Of a stretch of 64,000 bases of DNA, positions 25,478-33,890 are shown piece after piece. Origin of the DNA: CAMPKL01 sp963805925. Lineage in GTDB: Bacteria; Acidobacteriota; Terriglobia; Bryobacterales; UBA6623. A program made the position numbers and the translations under genes. The stretch spans positions 1,488,001 to 1,552,000 of the forward strand of contig CAWDWB010000003.1 of NCBI GenBank assembly GCA_963805925.1. Direction: 5' to 3'. How positions within the stretch are numbered: position 1 is the first letter of the stretch; the number at the start of each line of letters is the position of its first letter. Under the pieces are notes generated by a model. That model did no database searches. It was given only the letters and a program-made list of their open reading frames with translations, and was not told the origin of the DNA.

Positions 25478-26878
25478 CTAGACGGCTACCGCCGGAGGCG
25501 ACTCGGGCAGTTCCGCTTCGCTGATCCAGCGGTTCATCACCACGCAGGCCACCAAGTCTCCCGCTACGTTGACGCTGGTTCGCGACATATCCAGCAACCG
25601 ATCGACTCCCATAATCAGTGCGATACCGCCGGGCGGTATGCCGATGCTTTGCAAGATCGTCGCCAAAATCACAATACCAGCGCCCGGACTGCTCGGCGAC
25701 CCAATAGAAGCTCCAATAGCCGTAGCCGCAACCAAGACCAAAGCGCTGAGCGGCAAGTCGATCGAGAACACCTGCGACAAGAACACCACGGCGACGACTT
25801 GATAGAGTGCCGTTCCGCCCATGTTGACGGTGGCCCCAATTGGGATGACAAAGCGGGCAATCGACGGTCGCACCTTCAGCTTCTCTTGCGCCGTTTGAAT
25901 CGAGAGGGGCATAACCGCCGCCGAACTGGAGGTGGAAAATGCCAGCAGCAAAACCTCCCTGATGTCTGCGACAAAGACCCAAGGGAGTATGCCGCTCGCT
26001 AGCCAGACAACGATCAGATAAAGCGCCAAGACAAGCAGCAGCCCGCCCAAGACCGTACCGACGTAGACAGACATCCCGAGTAGGGCCTCAAGACCAATTT
26101 GAACCGTAAGCTGAGCCAAAAGACCAAAGACCGCGACCGGCGCCAGCAACATGGCCCAACTCACGACCTCCATCGAAACTTCTTGAACCGACCCCATCAG
26201 GTCCAACAGCGGCTTGGCCCGACTCGGTTGAATCGAGACCAGCGCAACGCCGATCAGGATCGAGAAGAGCACGAGTTGCAGCATGCTTCGTTCTAGGGCC
26301 GCCCGCGCCGGATCCGAGGGTATCAGGGCTACGAGGTGTTCCGGCAATTCGGCGACTCCCACTGAGCCGAGCGCCGGCGAAGATGAGCCAGAGGTCTGGG
26401 CGTCGGGTGCTCCCACAGTCCGCTGAACCAGGTCGCGATCCATATATTCGCCGGGTGAGATGGCGAGCGCCAGGACGATGCCGATCACGACGGCCGCCGT
26501 CGTAGCCGCAAGGAAAAACAATCCTATCCGGCCGCCCAGCTTGCGAAGGTAGACCGGGTCTCCGCTAGAACAAATTCCCAAGATGATCGAGGTGATCACC
26601 AGGGGGATCACCACCATCTGAATCAGAGCCAAGAAGATCTGTCCGGGAAGCGCAAACCAACCGGCTAGAACGCTTGCCTCCGTGGGGGACAGCAACCCGT
26701 AGCCGGAAGGCGAAAGCGCGGCGCCAATCGAAACGCCCAAGACCATCGCGACCAAGATCTGAGCCCACAGCTTTGTTCTGGTCAGCCGTTGTAGCTTCTC
26801 AGTGAGATCGATCAAAGGCCGAACGTCCAATAAGGCGTCGATAACGCGATGGTTATTTCGGTGGGGGAGGCGCGGCAT
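25478..26878 (-). CDS. Dicarboxylate/amino acid:cation symporter (DAACS family)
   Basis: The 466-residue membrane protein has the GltPh/DctA fold: about eight helices, the serine-rich HP1 loop AFSTSSSAAVMPLS, the TM7 motif NMGGTALYQ and HP2/TM8 with DRLLDMSRTSVNVAGD. In the well-studied members TM7 carries NMDGT, whose backbone and side chains bind Na+; here the Asp is Gly. The Asp in DRLLDMSRTSVN remains. Import of glutamate, aspartate or C4-dicarboxylates with cations is expected, but the TM7 change may alter coupling. An insert of about 45 residues after TM3 (GAPDAQTSGSSSPALG) is like eukaryotic-type loops. Confidence 0.88.
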   Translation of the reverse strand: MPRLPHRNNHRVIDALLDVRPLIDLTEKLQRLTRTKLWAQILVAMVLGVSIGAALSPSGYGLLSPTEASVLAGWFALPGQIFLALIQMVVIPLVITSIILGICSSGDPVYLRKLGGRIGLFFLAATTAAVVIGIVLALAISPGEYMDRDLVQRTVGAPDAQTSGSSSPALGSVGVAELPEHLVALIPSDPARAALERSMLQLVLFSILIGVALVSIQPSRAKPLLDLMGSVQEVSMEVVSWAMLLAPVAVFGLLAQLTVQIGLEALLGMSVYVGTVLGGLLLVLALYLIVVWLASGILPWVFVADIREVLLLAFSTSSSAAVMPLSIQTAQEKLKVRPSIARFVIPIGATVNMGGTALYQVVAVVFLSQVFSIDLPLSALVLVAATAIGASIGSPSSPGAGIVILATILQSIGIPPGGIALIMGVDRLLDMSRTSVNVAGDLVACVVMNRWISEAELPESPPAVAV

Positions 26879-26926
26879 CAGAATCTAGAGGTTTGCACGT
26901 GAGCGGCCAAGCCGTCGTAATATCGT

Positions 26927-27985
26927 TCAAAGTACTCCGGCAACCGACGCTCTGCCCTGATATCGAGCAGGGGCGTAGATGAACCCTCGCTCTACCAATT
27001 GAGCAGTACTGCGATACTGCTCAGCCGCCGCGTCGTCGAGCGACAGCGCGGGTTGCTGGTCGAGTACGTCCTTATAGCGGCGATACTCACTCGATCCGCC
27101 GTAGTAATTCCTGCGATGGACCGCTTCCTCTGTCCTTTCCCGAAATCGTTTGTCGAACTTGTAATGCAACAGCACCGAGGTCACGTCGGCCACGGACGCG
27201 CCGCTGATGAAGTGTGCGTTCTCTACCAGCGGCCCGCAGCCTCCCTCGCGGCGCGTTAGCGGGAACTTCGTCAATAGCGGATTGGCGGAGAATGCCCGCA
27301 TTCGCAGTCCGCCGTTGAAGCAAGCGGGCGGAGTGTCGCCGGCAAATCGATTTCTCCGTGCGGCAGCCGGTAGGTCTTGCTTGCGCACGTCGGACAAATC
27401 GAACCAGGTCGCCGCCTGCACTAACTCCGGACCTGCACCCGGCCATCCATCTAACGGCCCTGAAGGGAACAGGTCCAACATCTGCGCAGCTACAGCTGTG
27501 TAGGAGTGTTCGTTCAGATATTCGAGAAACGATCCTAACGCCAGCCGATCGGAGAACGGGTAATCCCAAAGCTCATCGACATCCGCCAACAACACCCAGC
27601 CGCCATCCCCGTACGTTTCGACCAAGTAGCGCCGCATGGCTGTCCGGAACCAGCGGAACGGCAGCTCGCAACGCAAGACCGCAACGCCGTCATAACTCAT
27701 TGCGCGCTCTAAGCTGTCATCCGTCGAACCGTTGTCGAGCAATACAATTCGCGCCGCGCCTAATCGGCGGTAGTGCTCAATGAATGAATCGACGTAGCCG
27801 CCCGCGTCGCGCATCAGACAAACGACAACTAGGCTCTCCGGCGACGGCACAACGTTCGCTCCCGCTCGCAGCAACTCGATTCGTCTGGCGGTCGCCCGGA
27901 AACCAAGGCTCGTGATCGCTCGCGTTTGCCAACGCCACCACCAGGCCTTCGCCGAACCAAGACCTTGTTCGACCCGCTTCAGCAC
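26927..27985 (-). CDS. Glycosyltransferase, family 2/92-like
   Basis: I place the start at the GTG at 27985 (352 residues), because the longer frame to 28045 would leave only nine bases to the divergent neighbour. The GT-A core is clear: VVVCLMRDAGGYVDSFIEHY, ARIVLLDNGSTDDS and the metal-binding DxD in WVLLADVDELWDYP. Later FPLTRREGGCG and LLHYKFDKRF fit the GT92/Glyco_tranf_2_4 type. Donor and acceptor are unknown. No transmembrane segment is seen; the gene stands alone, so a role in cell-surface glycans is only likely. Confidence 0.82.
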   Translation of the reverse strand: MLKRVEQGLGSAKAWWWRWQTRAITSLGFRATARRIELLRAGANVVPSPESLVVVCLMRDAGGYVDSFIEHYRRLGAARIVLLDNGSTDDSLERAMSYDGVAVLRCELPFRWFRTAMRRYLVETYGDGGWVLLADVDELWDYPFSDRLALGSFLEYLNEHSYTAVAAQMLDLFPSGPLDGWPGAGPELVQAATWFDLSDVRKQDLPAAARRNRFAGDTPPACFNGGLRMRAFSANPLLTKFPLTRREGGCGPLVENAHFISGASVADVTSVLLHYKFDKRFRERTEEAVHRRNYYGGSSEYRRYKDVLDQQPALSLDDAAAEQYRSTAQLVERGFIYAPARYQGRASVAGVL

Positions 27986-28054
27986 TAGGTTTGATCCTCG
28001 CGCATGGCCGCAATTTCTAGCCGGTAATAACGTCTTCCCCCACAATAAGGGCTT

Positions 28055-29518
28055 ATGCGGATCTTTCTTGGCCTACTCAAGAGTCTGATCATCGTACTCG
28101 CTGTCGGCGTTGGGCTGCTGTTCATCCTCAATAAGTTCGCTGGGCTGAAGGTCGAAATGGCCGGCGAAGGCGTTGGCGTCCCCATCGTCAGCTTCCAAAA
28201 CGACGAGGCTCACTACGAAGCCATCGAGGCCGACCGCGCTCAAGCGGCTGCGGCGCTCGCGGAGTTGGAACCTCCGCCGGTCGAACCGACGCCGCTTCCC
28301 GAAGGGGCTCCGTCCGTTTCGGCGCCGGTCCCGGAGTCCAACACATTGCCGCTAGCGTCCAGCGCGCCTTGGCCTGACTACCGCGGTGCACAGCGGGACG
28401 GCATCTATAACGAGACCCCCATCAACACGGCTTGGCCGAGCGAGGGCCTCCCCGAGTTGTGGCGAGAGAAGATCGGCGGCGGCTACGCCTCCATGGTCGT
28501 CGCCCAAGGGCTCGTTTATACCATCGAGCAGCGACGCGACCAAGAAGTCGTCGCTGCCTATGATCTGCGCAACGGCCTGCAACATTGGGAGCATGGCTGG
28601 CCCGCTCTATTCCAAGAATCGATGGGCGGCCCCGGACCTCGCGCCACTCCCACTTGGAGCGGCGGCGTACTCTACGCGCTCGGCGCTCTAGGCGAACTCC
28701 GAGCCCTCGACGCCAAGACCGGCGAGATGCGCTGGCGAACGAACATCCTCGAAGACGCCGGCGTCGGCAATCTCACCTGGGGCATGTCAGGTGCGCCTCT
28801 CTTCGTCGACGGAAAAGTCGTCGTCTTCCCCGGAGGCCGCAACGGTAAATCCGTCATCGCCTACAACGCCGCCGACGGCTCCATCGCCTGGAGCTCGCAG
28901 GACGACAAAGGCGGCTACGCCTCGCCGCAACTCGCCACGCTCGCCGGCAAGCGTCAGCTGCTCTACTTCAGCGGCAAGCGCATCGTGGGTCTCAATCCTG
29001 CGGACGGAGCGTTGTTGTGGGAATATCCCTGGTACTCGAACAACGACATCAACTCCGCCCAGCCGATCCAGGTCGACGACGATCTGCTGTGGGTCTCATC
29101 CTCCTACGGGCACGGCTCGGAATTGTTGAAGCTCGTCCCCCAAGGCCCGCGTTTTGCCGTCGAAGTGGTCTGGGAGAAGAACAGCATGCGCAACAAGTTC
29201 AGCAGTTCGGTGCTCCACGACGGCTACATCTACGGGCTCGACGAATCCATCATGGCCTGCATCGACGCCATGACCGGCGAGCGCAAATGGAAGGGCGGCC
29301 GCTACGGCTACGGCCAAATCCTGCTCGCCGGCGATCACATCGTTGTGCTGACCGAGAGCGGCGAAGTCGTTCTGGTCAAAGCGACGCCGCAGGGCCACGA
29401 AGAACTGGCCATGTTCCAAGCCCTCGAAGGCAAAACCTGGAATGTGCCGGCGATTGCCGACGGCATCTTACTCGTGCGCAACCAAACCGAAATGGCCGCC
29501 TACGATATCCGCCCGTGA
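28055..29518 (+). CDS. PQQ-type beta-propeller protein with membrane anchor
   Basis: The 487-residue protein has one N-terminal membrane helix (residues 5-28), a Pro/Ala-rich linker to about residue 105, and then a propeller of PQQ-like blades. These have W-docking motifs such as LRALDAKTGEMRWRTN, VIAYNAADGSIAWSSQ and IVGLNPADGALLWEYP. No catalytic residues of PQQ dehydrogenases are evident, so a scaffold role like BamB is more plausible. The stop overlaps the next gene's GTG start as GTGA, forming an operon with SpoIID and the MoaD-like gene. Confidence 0.85.
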   Translation: MRIFLGLLKSLIIVLAVGVGLLFILNKFAGLKVEMAGEGVGVPIVSFQNDEAHYEAIEADRAQAAAALAELEPPPVEPTPLPEGAPSVSAPVPESNTLPLASSAPWPDYRGAQRDGIYNETPINTAWPSEGLPELWREKIGGGYASMVVAQGLVYTIEQRRDQEVVAAYDLRNGLQHWEHGWPALFQESMGGPGPRATPTWSGGVLYALGALGELRALDAKTGEMRWRTNILEDAGVGNLTWGMSGAPLFVDGKVVVFPGGRNGKSVIAYNAADGSIAWSSQDDKGGYASPQLATLAGKRQLLYFSGKRIVGLNPADGALLWEYPWYSNNDINSAQPIQVDDDLLWVSSSYGHGSELLKLVPQGPRFAVEVVWEKNSMRNKFSSSVLHDGYIYGLDESIMACIDAMTGERKWKGGRYGYGQILLAGDHIVVLTESGEVVLVKATPQGHEELAMFQALEGKTWNVPAIADGILLVRNQTEMAAYDIRP

Positions 29519-30510
29519 GCGCACGGTTATTCATCGCCCTGCTGCTCGCCGCCGCGTCGCTTGCCGCGCAACCCACGACGGTGCGCATCGGCGTGCTGAG
29601 CCTCTTCGAACCACACGAGCTGACCCTGCGCGCCGCAGCCGCAGGCCCGATTCGTCTATCCGGCGGGGGCACGATTGAAGGCCAACGCGTTGCGCAACTT
29701 AGCGCGAGCGGCGAGCGCGTCCTCATCAGCGTCGACGGCCACGCATCTGAAGCCGAGCGTCTCATGACTGCCGGATCCTTTGAACTCTCTGTCCCCGGCA
29801 AACTCACGCGCCAATACGGCGGCGGGTTGGAAATCACTGCTCACAACGGCACGCTCGAAGCTTTCGTCACGATGGACCTCGAAACCGCCGTCACCGCCGC
29901 CGTCGCAGGGGAAGCGGACCTCGATGGACCGCACGAAGCGCTGCTGGCCCAAGCCGTCGCATCGCGCTCTTATCTCGCCTCAGGCCGGCGGCATGACGGG
30001 TACGATTTCTGCGACACCACTCACTGCCAATACCTCGCCGACTCCCTCGACGAACGTGCCCGTCGTGCCGCAGCCGAGACCGCCGGAATGCTGCTGTGGT
30101 ATGACGGCAAGCCTTTCGAAGCGCTGTTCACGCGCAGTTGCGACGGACACACGCGCACCCCGCAAGAAGTCGGCCTACCCGGCGGCTCCGCGTATCAGAG
30201 CGTCGCCTGCCCCATCTGCGCCCGTGACCCCAAGATCTGGACGCGCACTCATCCGCTGGCCGAAGTGGTCGCGCTCATCAGCGAGCACAGCGAGCAAGCA
30301 CGCCTAGCTGTCGTGCGCCGCCTCGGCTGGGACGCCATCCCCAGCAACGCATATAGAGTGACCGTCAACGGCGCCACGGCCACGTTCGACGGCGCAGGAG
30401 AAGGTCATGGCATGGGCCTATGCCAACGCGGTGCCGCTGGTCTGGCGCGACAAGGCGCCTCTTGGCGCGATATCCTGCACCGTTACTTCCCCGCAACCGT
30501 CATTCGCTAA
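29515..30510 (+). CDS. SpoIID/LytB-domain exported protein
   Basis: Starting at the GTG that overlaps the previous stop (GTGAGC) gives 331 residues with a signal peptide (LFIALLLAAASLAAQ). A longer open frame reaching back to 29017 is antisense-like filler inside the propeller gene. SpoIID marks are LEAFVTMDLETAVTAAV, LLAQAVASRSYL, FCDTTHCQYL, CDGHTRTP and GEGHGMGLCQRGAAGLA. SpoIID proteins are lytic transglycosylases acting on peptidoglycan lacking stem peptides. In non-sporulating bacteria they are thought to trim cell wall. Confidence 0.88.
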   Translation: MSARLFIALLLAAASLAAQPTTVRIGVLSLFEPHELTLRAAAAGPIRLSGGGTIEGQRVAQLSASGERVLISVDGHASEAERLMTAGSFELSVPGKLTRQYGGGLEITAHNGTLEAFVTMDLETAVTAAVAGEADLDGPHEALLAQAVASRSYLASGRRHDGYDFCDTTHCQYLADSLDERARRAAAETAGMLLWYDGKPFEALFTRSCDGHTRTPQEVGLPGGSAYQSVACPICARDPKIWTRTHPLAEVVALISEHSEQARLAVVRRLGWDAIPSNAYRVTVNGATATFDGAGEGHGMGLCQRGAAGLARQGASWRDILHRYFPATVIR

Positions 30511-30513
30511 ACC

Positions 30514-30798
30514 ATGCCGACCGTTTTCATTCCCAACGCGCTTCGCTCCTTCGCCAAGGGCCAAGAGTCTGTTGAAGTCACGGGCTCGACCGTGCGCGAA
30601 GTGGTCAACAATCTCGACCCTGCCTTGCGTGCTGAACTGCTCGACGGCCCGAAACTCAAACCCAATCTCGCTGTTGCCGTCGACGGCGCCGTGGCCCCGA
30701 TGGGTTTGCTGGAGCGCGTCGAGCCCGACAGCGAGATCCACTTCATCGCGGCCATCTCCGGCGGGTGCAAGGGGGACAGGGCTAGTCCGCGAAGGTGA
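30514..30798 (+). CDS. MoaD/ThiS-like sulfur carrier with a tail beyond the Gly-Gly
   Basis: This ubiquitin-fold protein of 94 residues begins PTVFIPNALRSFAKG, has VREVVNNLDPAL and NLAVAVDGAV, and reaches the diagnostic Gly-Gly at residues 83-84. Active MoaD/ThiS end exactly there, to be adenylated and thiocarboxylated. Here ten more residues (CKGDRASPRR) follow. The codon after the Gly-Gly is TGC, one base from a TGA stop. It lies three bases after the SpoIID gene, and the tail overlaps the convergent propeller gene by 17 bases. Confidence 0.78.
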   Translation: MPTVFIPNALRSFAKGQESVEVTGSTVREVVNNLDPALRAELLDGPKLKPNLAVAVDGAVAPMGLLERVEPDSEIHFIAAISGGCKGDRASPRR

Positions 30799-31810
30799 TC
30801 CGCTCGACGTTCCACAAAGAGCAGGAGCCCTTGTAGAGGACGCTGTCGCTGACCGCTTCGAGCGTGTGGATTAGGCAGCTGGTCTGGCCTTGACCAAGAC
30901 TCGTCTGCGCCCATCCCAAGAGCTTGCCGTCGTGGTCGAGGCGGTAAATCTTGCCATTTCCGTCGCCGCTGTAGATGAAGTGTTCGGTCACCTGGACAGT
31001 CCACGGGGTACCGACGTTGGTGATGTACTTCTCGAAGTTGAGGTCATAGTCGAACACTTGAATGCGGCGGTTGCCACGGTCGGCGACGTAGACGTGGCCG
31101 TAGCCGGCAGCGATGCCGTGTACCGTGCGCATCTGGCCGTCGCCTTCGCCGTATTCGCCGAAGCTCTTTTGCCAGACGCCGTCCTTGGAGATTTTGACGA
31201 CGCGCGAGTTGTTGTAGCCGTCGGCGACGAAGATGCTGCCGTCGGGACCCCAGGCGACATCGGTCGGACGGTTGAAGGTTCCCATTCTGCCTTTCGGATG
31301 AAGATCCTTATCGACCTCGCCGCGTTCGACGAACTCTTCCCACCAATCGATCGACTCGATCTTGCGTCCGAGGACCATTTTGACGAGTCCAGTGGGATCA
31401 ACCTTGATGACCATGTTGGACCCTTCGTCGACGACCCAGACGTTTTGCTCGGGGTCGACACGGACGCCGTGGGCGAAGGAGAGCCCGTAGGCGTCGGGCA
31501 GCCACTCTTGGACGAACTTCATGTTCTGGTCGAACTCGAACAGCTTGGCCGCATTGCCGCCCCGCGAGGAGCCGCTCCAGCCGGTGCGGGAAAAGACGAA
31601 CAAGTGACCGGCGTCATTGACGGCCACGCCTTCGGTCTCCCCTAGGGTATGGCCGGGGATGCGCAGCGGCAGGATCTCTTCTTTGACGTTGAGCTTGGTT
31701 GTGCGAGCCTCGATTTCCAACTGCCCGGCCTGCGCGGAGCCTTGGGCGAAAACTTGTGGCAAGCCGACGACGAGCAGCGCGAGGGCGAGTGCGGCGAATG
31801 ATTTCTTCAT
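30782..31810 (-). CDS. Secreted NHL-repeat six-bladed propeller protein
   Basis: The 342-residue protein has a signal peptide (ALALALLVVGLPQVFAQ) and NHL-type blades, seen in TFNRPTDVAWGPDGSIFVAD, VHGIAAGYGHVYVADRGNRRIQVF and FAHGVRVDPEQNVWVVDEGSN. It resembles peptidyl-alpha-hydroxyglycine alpha-amidating lyase in fold, but that activity cannot be assumed. Export to periplasm or outside is expected. The gene converges on the MoaD-like gene. Confidence 0.85.
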   Translation of the reverse strand: MKKSFAALALALLVVGLPQVFAQGSAQAGQLEIEARTTKLNVKEEILPLRIPGHTLGETEGVAVNDAGHLFVFSRTGWSGSSRGGNAAKLFEFDQNMKFVQEWLPDAYGLSFAHGVRVDPEQNVWVVDEGSNMVIKVDPTGLVKMVLGRKIESIDWWEEFVERGEVDKDLHPKGRMGTFNRPTDVAWGPDGSIFVADGYNNSRVVKISKDGVWQKSFGEYGEGDGQMRTVHGIAAGYGHVYVADRGNRRIQVFDYDLNFEKYITNVGTPWTVQVTEHFIYSGDGNGKIYRLDHDGKLLGWAQTSLGQGQTSCLIHTLEAVSDSVLYKGSCSLWNVERITFAD

Positions 31811-32181
31811 GGAGTTGCTCCTTAGGACGTTTGTCGGCCCGCGGCGGAGCCGCCTAGATATTGCCTTGGTTACGGGTCCGGAAGCAAGTGGGACCTCGCT
31901 TGGAGGTCAAATGCCGCCGAGCAACTCTTCGCGCGTGATCTTGTCGTCGACCGTGCAGACGACTACCCCAGCCAACTGGACGCGCTCGCCCGAACCTGTC
32001 GACTTCAGGCCTTGGCATCACTGCGAACGCGCCTTGCAGCTTAACGCTGCTCAAGCAGAACCAGCCGTCCGATCTCGTCTGTCCCCCCGGTCTCCGGGCC
32101 TTGAAGCGGTATGATCTTGCGCAGTGAGGCGCTTTGCGGCTCGCTCAGAACCGCACATGCGGAACCGCTGGGGGAAAAGCA
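31811..32181. other. Intergenic region with a possible gene tail
   Basis: On the minus strand 31907-32008 encodes a fragment reading VQLAGVVVCTVDDKITREEL before a stop. It reads like the last strand and helix of an NTF2/SnoaL-type protein, without any start. Otherwise I see no gene. The last 60 bases should hold the promoter of the SpoIIAA-like gene. Confidence 0.3.
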
Positions 32182-32553
32182 ATGATCGAAAACATCGAAT
32201 CCTTTCCAGACAACGTGGTCGCCCTCGTCGCGAAGGGACAAGTGACGAAGAAGGATTACGAGCAAGTTCTAATTCCGAAGGTAGAGGCCGCTCTTAAACG
32301 ACACGATAAGATCCGGCTCTACTATGAGCTTGGTTCGCAATTTTCCGGAGTCGATTCCGGCGCGGCGTGGGAAGACCTAAAAGTCGGCGTGGAGCATCTC
32401 AGCCGCTGGGAACGCATGGCGGTCGTGACCGACGTCGATTGGATCCAATATCTGATGAACGCGTTCCGCGTTTTCATGCCTGGCCGTCTCCGAGTGTTCG
32501 CCACCGCGCAGACGTCCGAAGCCCGAGCCTGGATTCTCAGCGCTGAGGCATGA
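32182..32553 (+). CDS. SpoIIAA-like (STAS/CRAL-TRIO-type) protein
   Basis: The ATG at 32182 follows GGGGA by seven bases and gives 123 residues. The pattern VVALVAKGQVTKKDYEQVL, IRLYYELGSQFSG, WEDLKVGVEHL, MAVVTDVDWIQ and FRVFMPGRLRVF is that of the SpoIIAA-like family, a small fold found in many bacteria with no settled function. There is no signal peptide and no neighbour that would hint at a role. Confidence 0.85.
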   Translation: MIENIESFPDNVVALVAKGQVTKKDYEQVLIPKVEAALKRHDKIRLYYELGSQFSGVDSGAAWEDLKVGVEHLSRWERMAVVTDVDWIQYLMNAFRVFMPGRLRVFATAQTSEARAWILSAEA

Positions 32554-33128
32554 GCAAAGGGGGTCCAGTCCCCTTCACGCATGATGCAGGCCGCGTCGCC
32601 GCCCGCCAGGACGGACCGCTTGACAAGGGGTGGTATACCTAAAAGCAGAAGATCCCTGGCTAGGCGAGATACGGCCAGGGGCGCCGCTGCAGCGGTTACA
32701 GGGTCTCGGGCGCGCGGTCAAAGCCAGAAGAGCCGCAGCGTAAGTGCGATACAGAAACTAGGGTCGACCCAAAGACATCTCCGGTTCCCCGCTTGGAAGG
32801 GAATCCAACCTTCGTCCAAAGGGCTCCTCATCTGAGGGGCCCTTTGGGCGTTTGGCTTTCAGTTAGACAACTCCATCCGCGCAAAGCCAAACTGCGCCCT
32901 AACGCCAGCCCCAGGGCCAAACCTCGCCCCAACCTGAATACCCATGAACCACCGCAACAGAGCCGCGACCATCCCGCGGCTCACGTGACTGGGCCCGAGT
33001 CACCGGAATCCTCGCGAGGGGCACCACGCAACCCTTCTTCGCAGCGCCAAACTGCGTCTCGCTCGAAATCGAGCGTTTTCCCCTTTTCCCGAACCGCCGC
33101 GCTAACATACCTCCCCAGGAGCGACCCA
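32554..33128. other. Long intergenic region rich in hairpins, candidate non-coding RNA
   Basis: No protein frame is credible here. Several stems follow each other: CCCTGGC/GCCAGGG (32654-32680), CCGC/GCGG (32684-32695), TTCCC/GGGAA (32785-32803) and a strong 15-bp hairpin at 32816-32847. The rest, from 32850, is plain sequence leading to the promoter of the next gene. Confidence 0.35.
32816..32847 (+). terminator. Strong hairpin, probable terminator
   Basis: CCAAAGGGCTCCTCA pairs with TGAGGGGCCCTTTGG with one G-T pair. The T-tract is weak (GTTTGGCTTT), so factor-independent termination is only probable. It ends the hairpin-rich region after the SpoIIAA-like gene. Confidence 0.55.
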
Positions 33129-33548
33129 ATGAGCAATTCGATGGAGCAGACTGCACGCAATTTTTTTGAGGCTTGTGAAACAGGGGAGGGTTGGCAAGGC
33201 TGCTCGCAGTACTGCAAGCCGGATGCTTCATTCGCGGCACAGGCCGAGCCCTTGGCCGACGTCAAGACGTTGGAGGCCTATGCGGAGTGGATGAAGGGCC
33301 TGTATACGTTCATGCCGGACGCCGGCTACGAACTCAAGTCCTGGGCTGTGGATAGCGAACGCAACAGCGTTATGGCATATGCCGTTTTTTTCGGGACGCA
33401 TAGCGACGAGGGCGGCCCGGTCCCGCCAACAGGGAAGAGCGTCCGATCGGACTATGTTTACGTGATGTCTTTCGAGGGCAACAAAATCTCCCACCTGACC
33501 AAGATCTGGCCCTCCGACCACGCGTTGAAACAGTTGGGCTGGATGTAA
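33129..33548 (+). CDS. NTF2/SnoaL-like small protein
   Basis: The ATG at 33129 has AGGAG eight bases upstream and gives 139 residues. An NTF2-like cone fold is suggested by TARNFFEACETGEGW, YCKPDASFAAQAEPL, YAEWMKGLYTFMPDAG and FEGNKISHLTKIW. Members include isomerases, dehydratases and polyketide cyclases, and many are not enzymes. No signal peptide; the gene is isolated between a hairpin region and an IS element. Confidence 0.78.
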   Translation: MSNSMEQTARNFFEACETGEGWQGCSQYCKPDASFAAQAEPLADVKTLEAYAEWMKGLYTFMPDAGYELKSWAVDSERNSVMAYAVFFGTHSDEGGPVPPTGKSVRSDYVYVMSFEGNKISHLTKIWPSDHALKQLGWM

Positions 33549-33639
33549 CGGCGATGCCTTGCTGTTTTGGCTGTGAAGGGACATCCATGATAGGTATTTG
33601 TCAAGGATGAACGCAGTCATCCTGAGGCCGGTGGAGAGA

Positions 33640-33890
33640 CCAGCGTTAGTAGGTCAGCGAAGAGCGAAGCGGACCGAGCCTTACGGGGTCAACGGCCAAG
33701 CGTGACCAGACATCCATGAGCTGCAGCGGGCCGTGGGGCCGTAGCAGAAGTTTCAGTTAGGGTTAGAGCCCGTCGGCCTCGAAACAGTCAGAACGGTCGC
33801 AGCGGGCCTTACGGCCTTGGCGCAGTCCCGGATCGGCGAGGACCGACGGGCGGCTTGTCTCCGGCTTCGCCCGGAATCTTGTTCTCCTCC
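33640..33890 (-). other. Structured non-coding flank of the IS110 transposase, bridge-RNA candidate
   Basis: No protein is encoded. GCCCGTCGG at 33768-33776 pairs with CCGACGGGC at 33843-33851, enclosing a 66-base loop with smaller stems. IS110 elements carry a bridge RNA in a non-coding end; in the IS1111-type group it lies downstream of the transposase, as here. The RNA assignment is inferred. Confidence 0.4.

Noticed and set aside
29017..29514. Upstream extension of the SpoIID frame
   Set aside because: Lies inside the propeller gene, Arg-rich; the GTG overlapping the stop and followed by a signal peptide is the better start.
32600..32850. tmRNA, RNase P RNA or SRP RNA
   Set aside because: None of the conserved cores of these RNAs could be found; kept only as an unclassified candidate.
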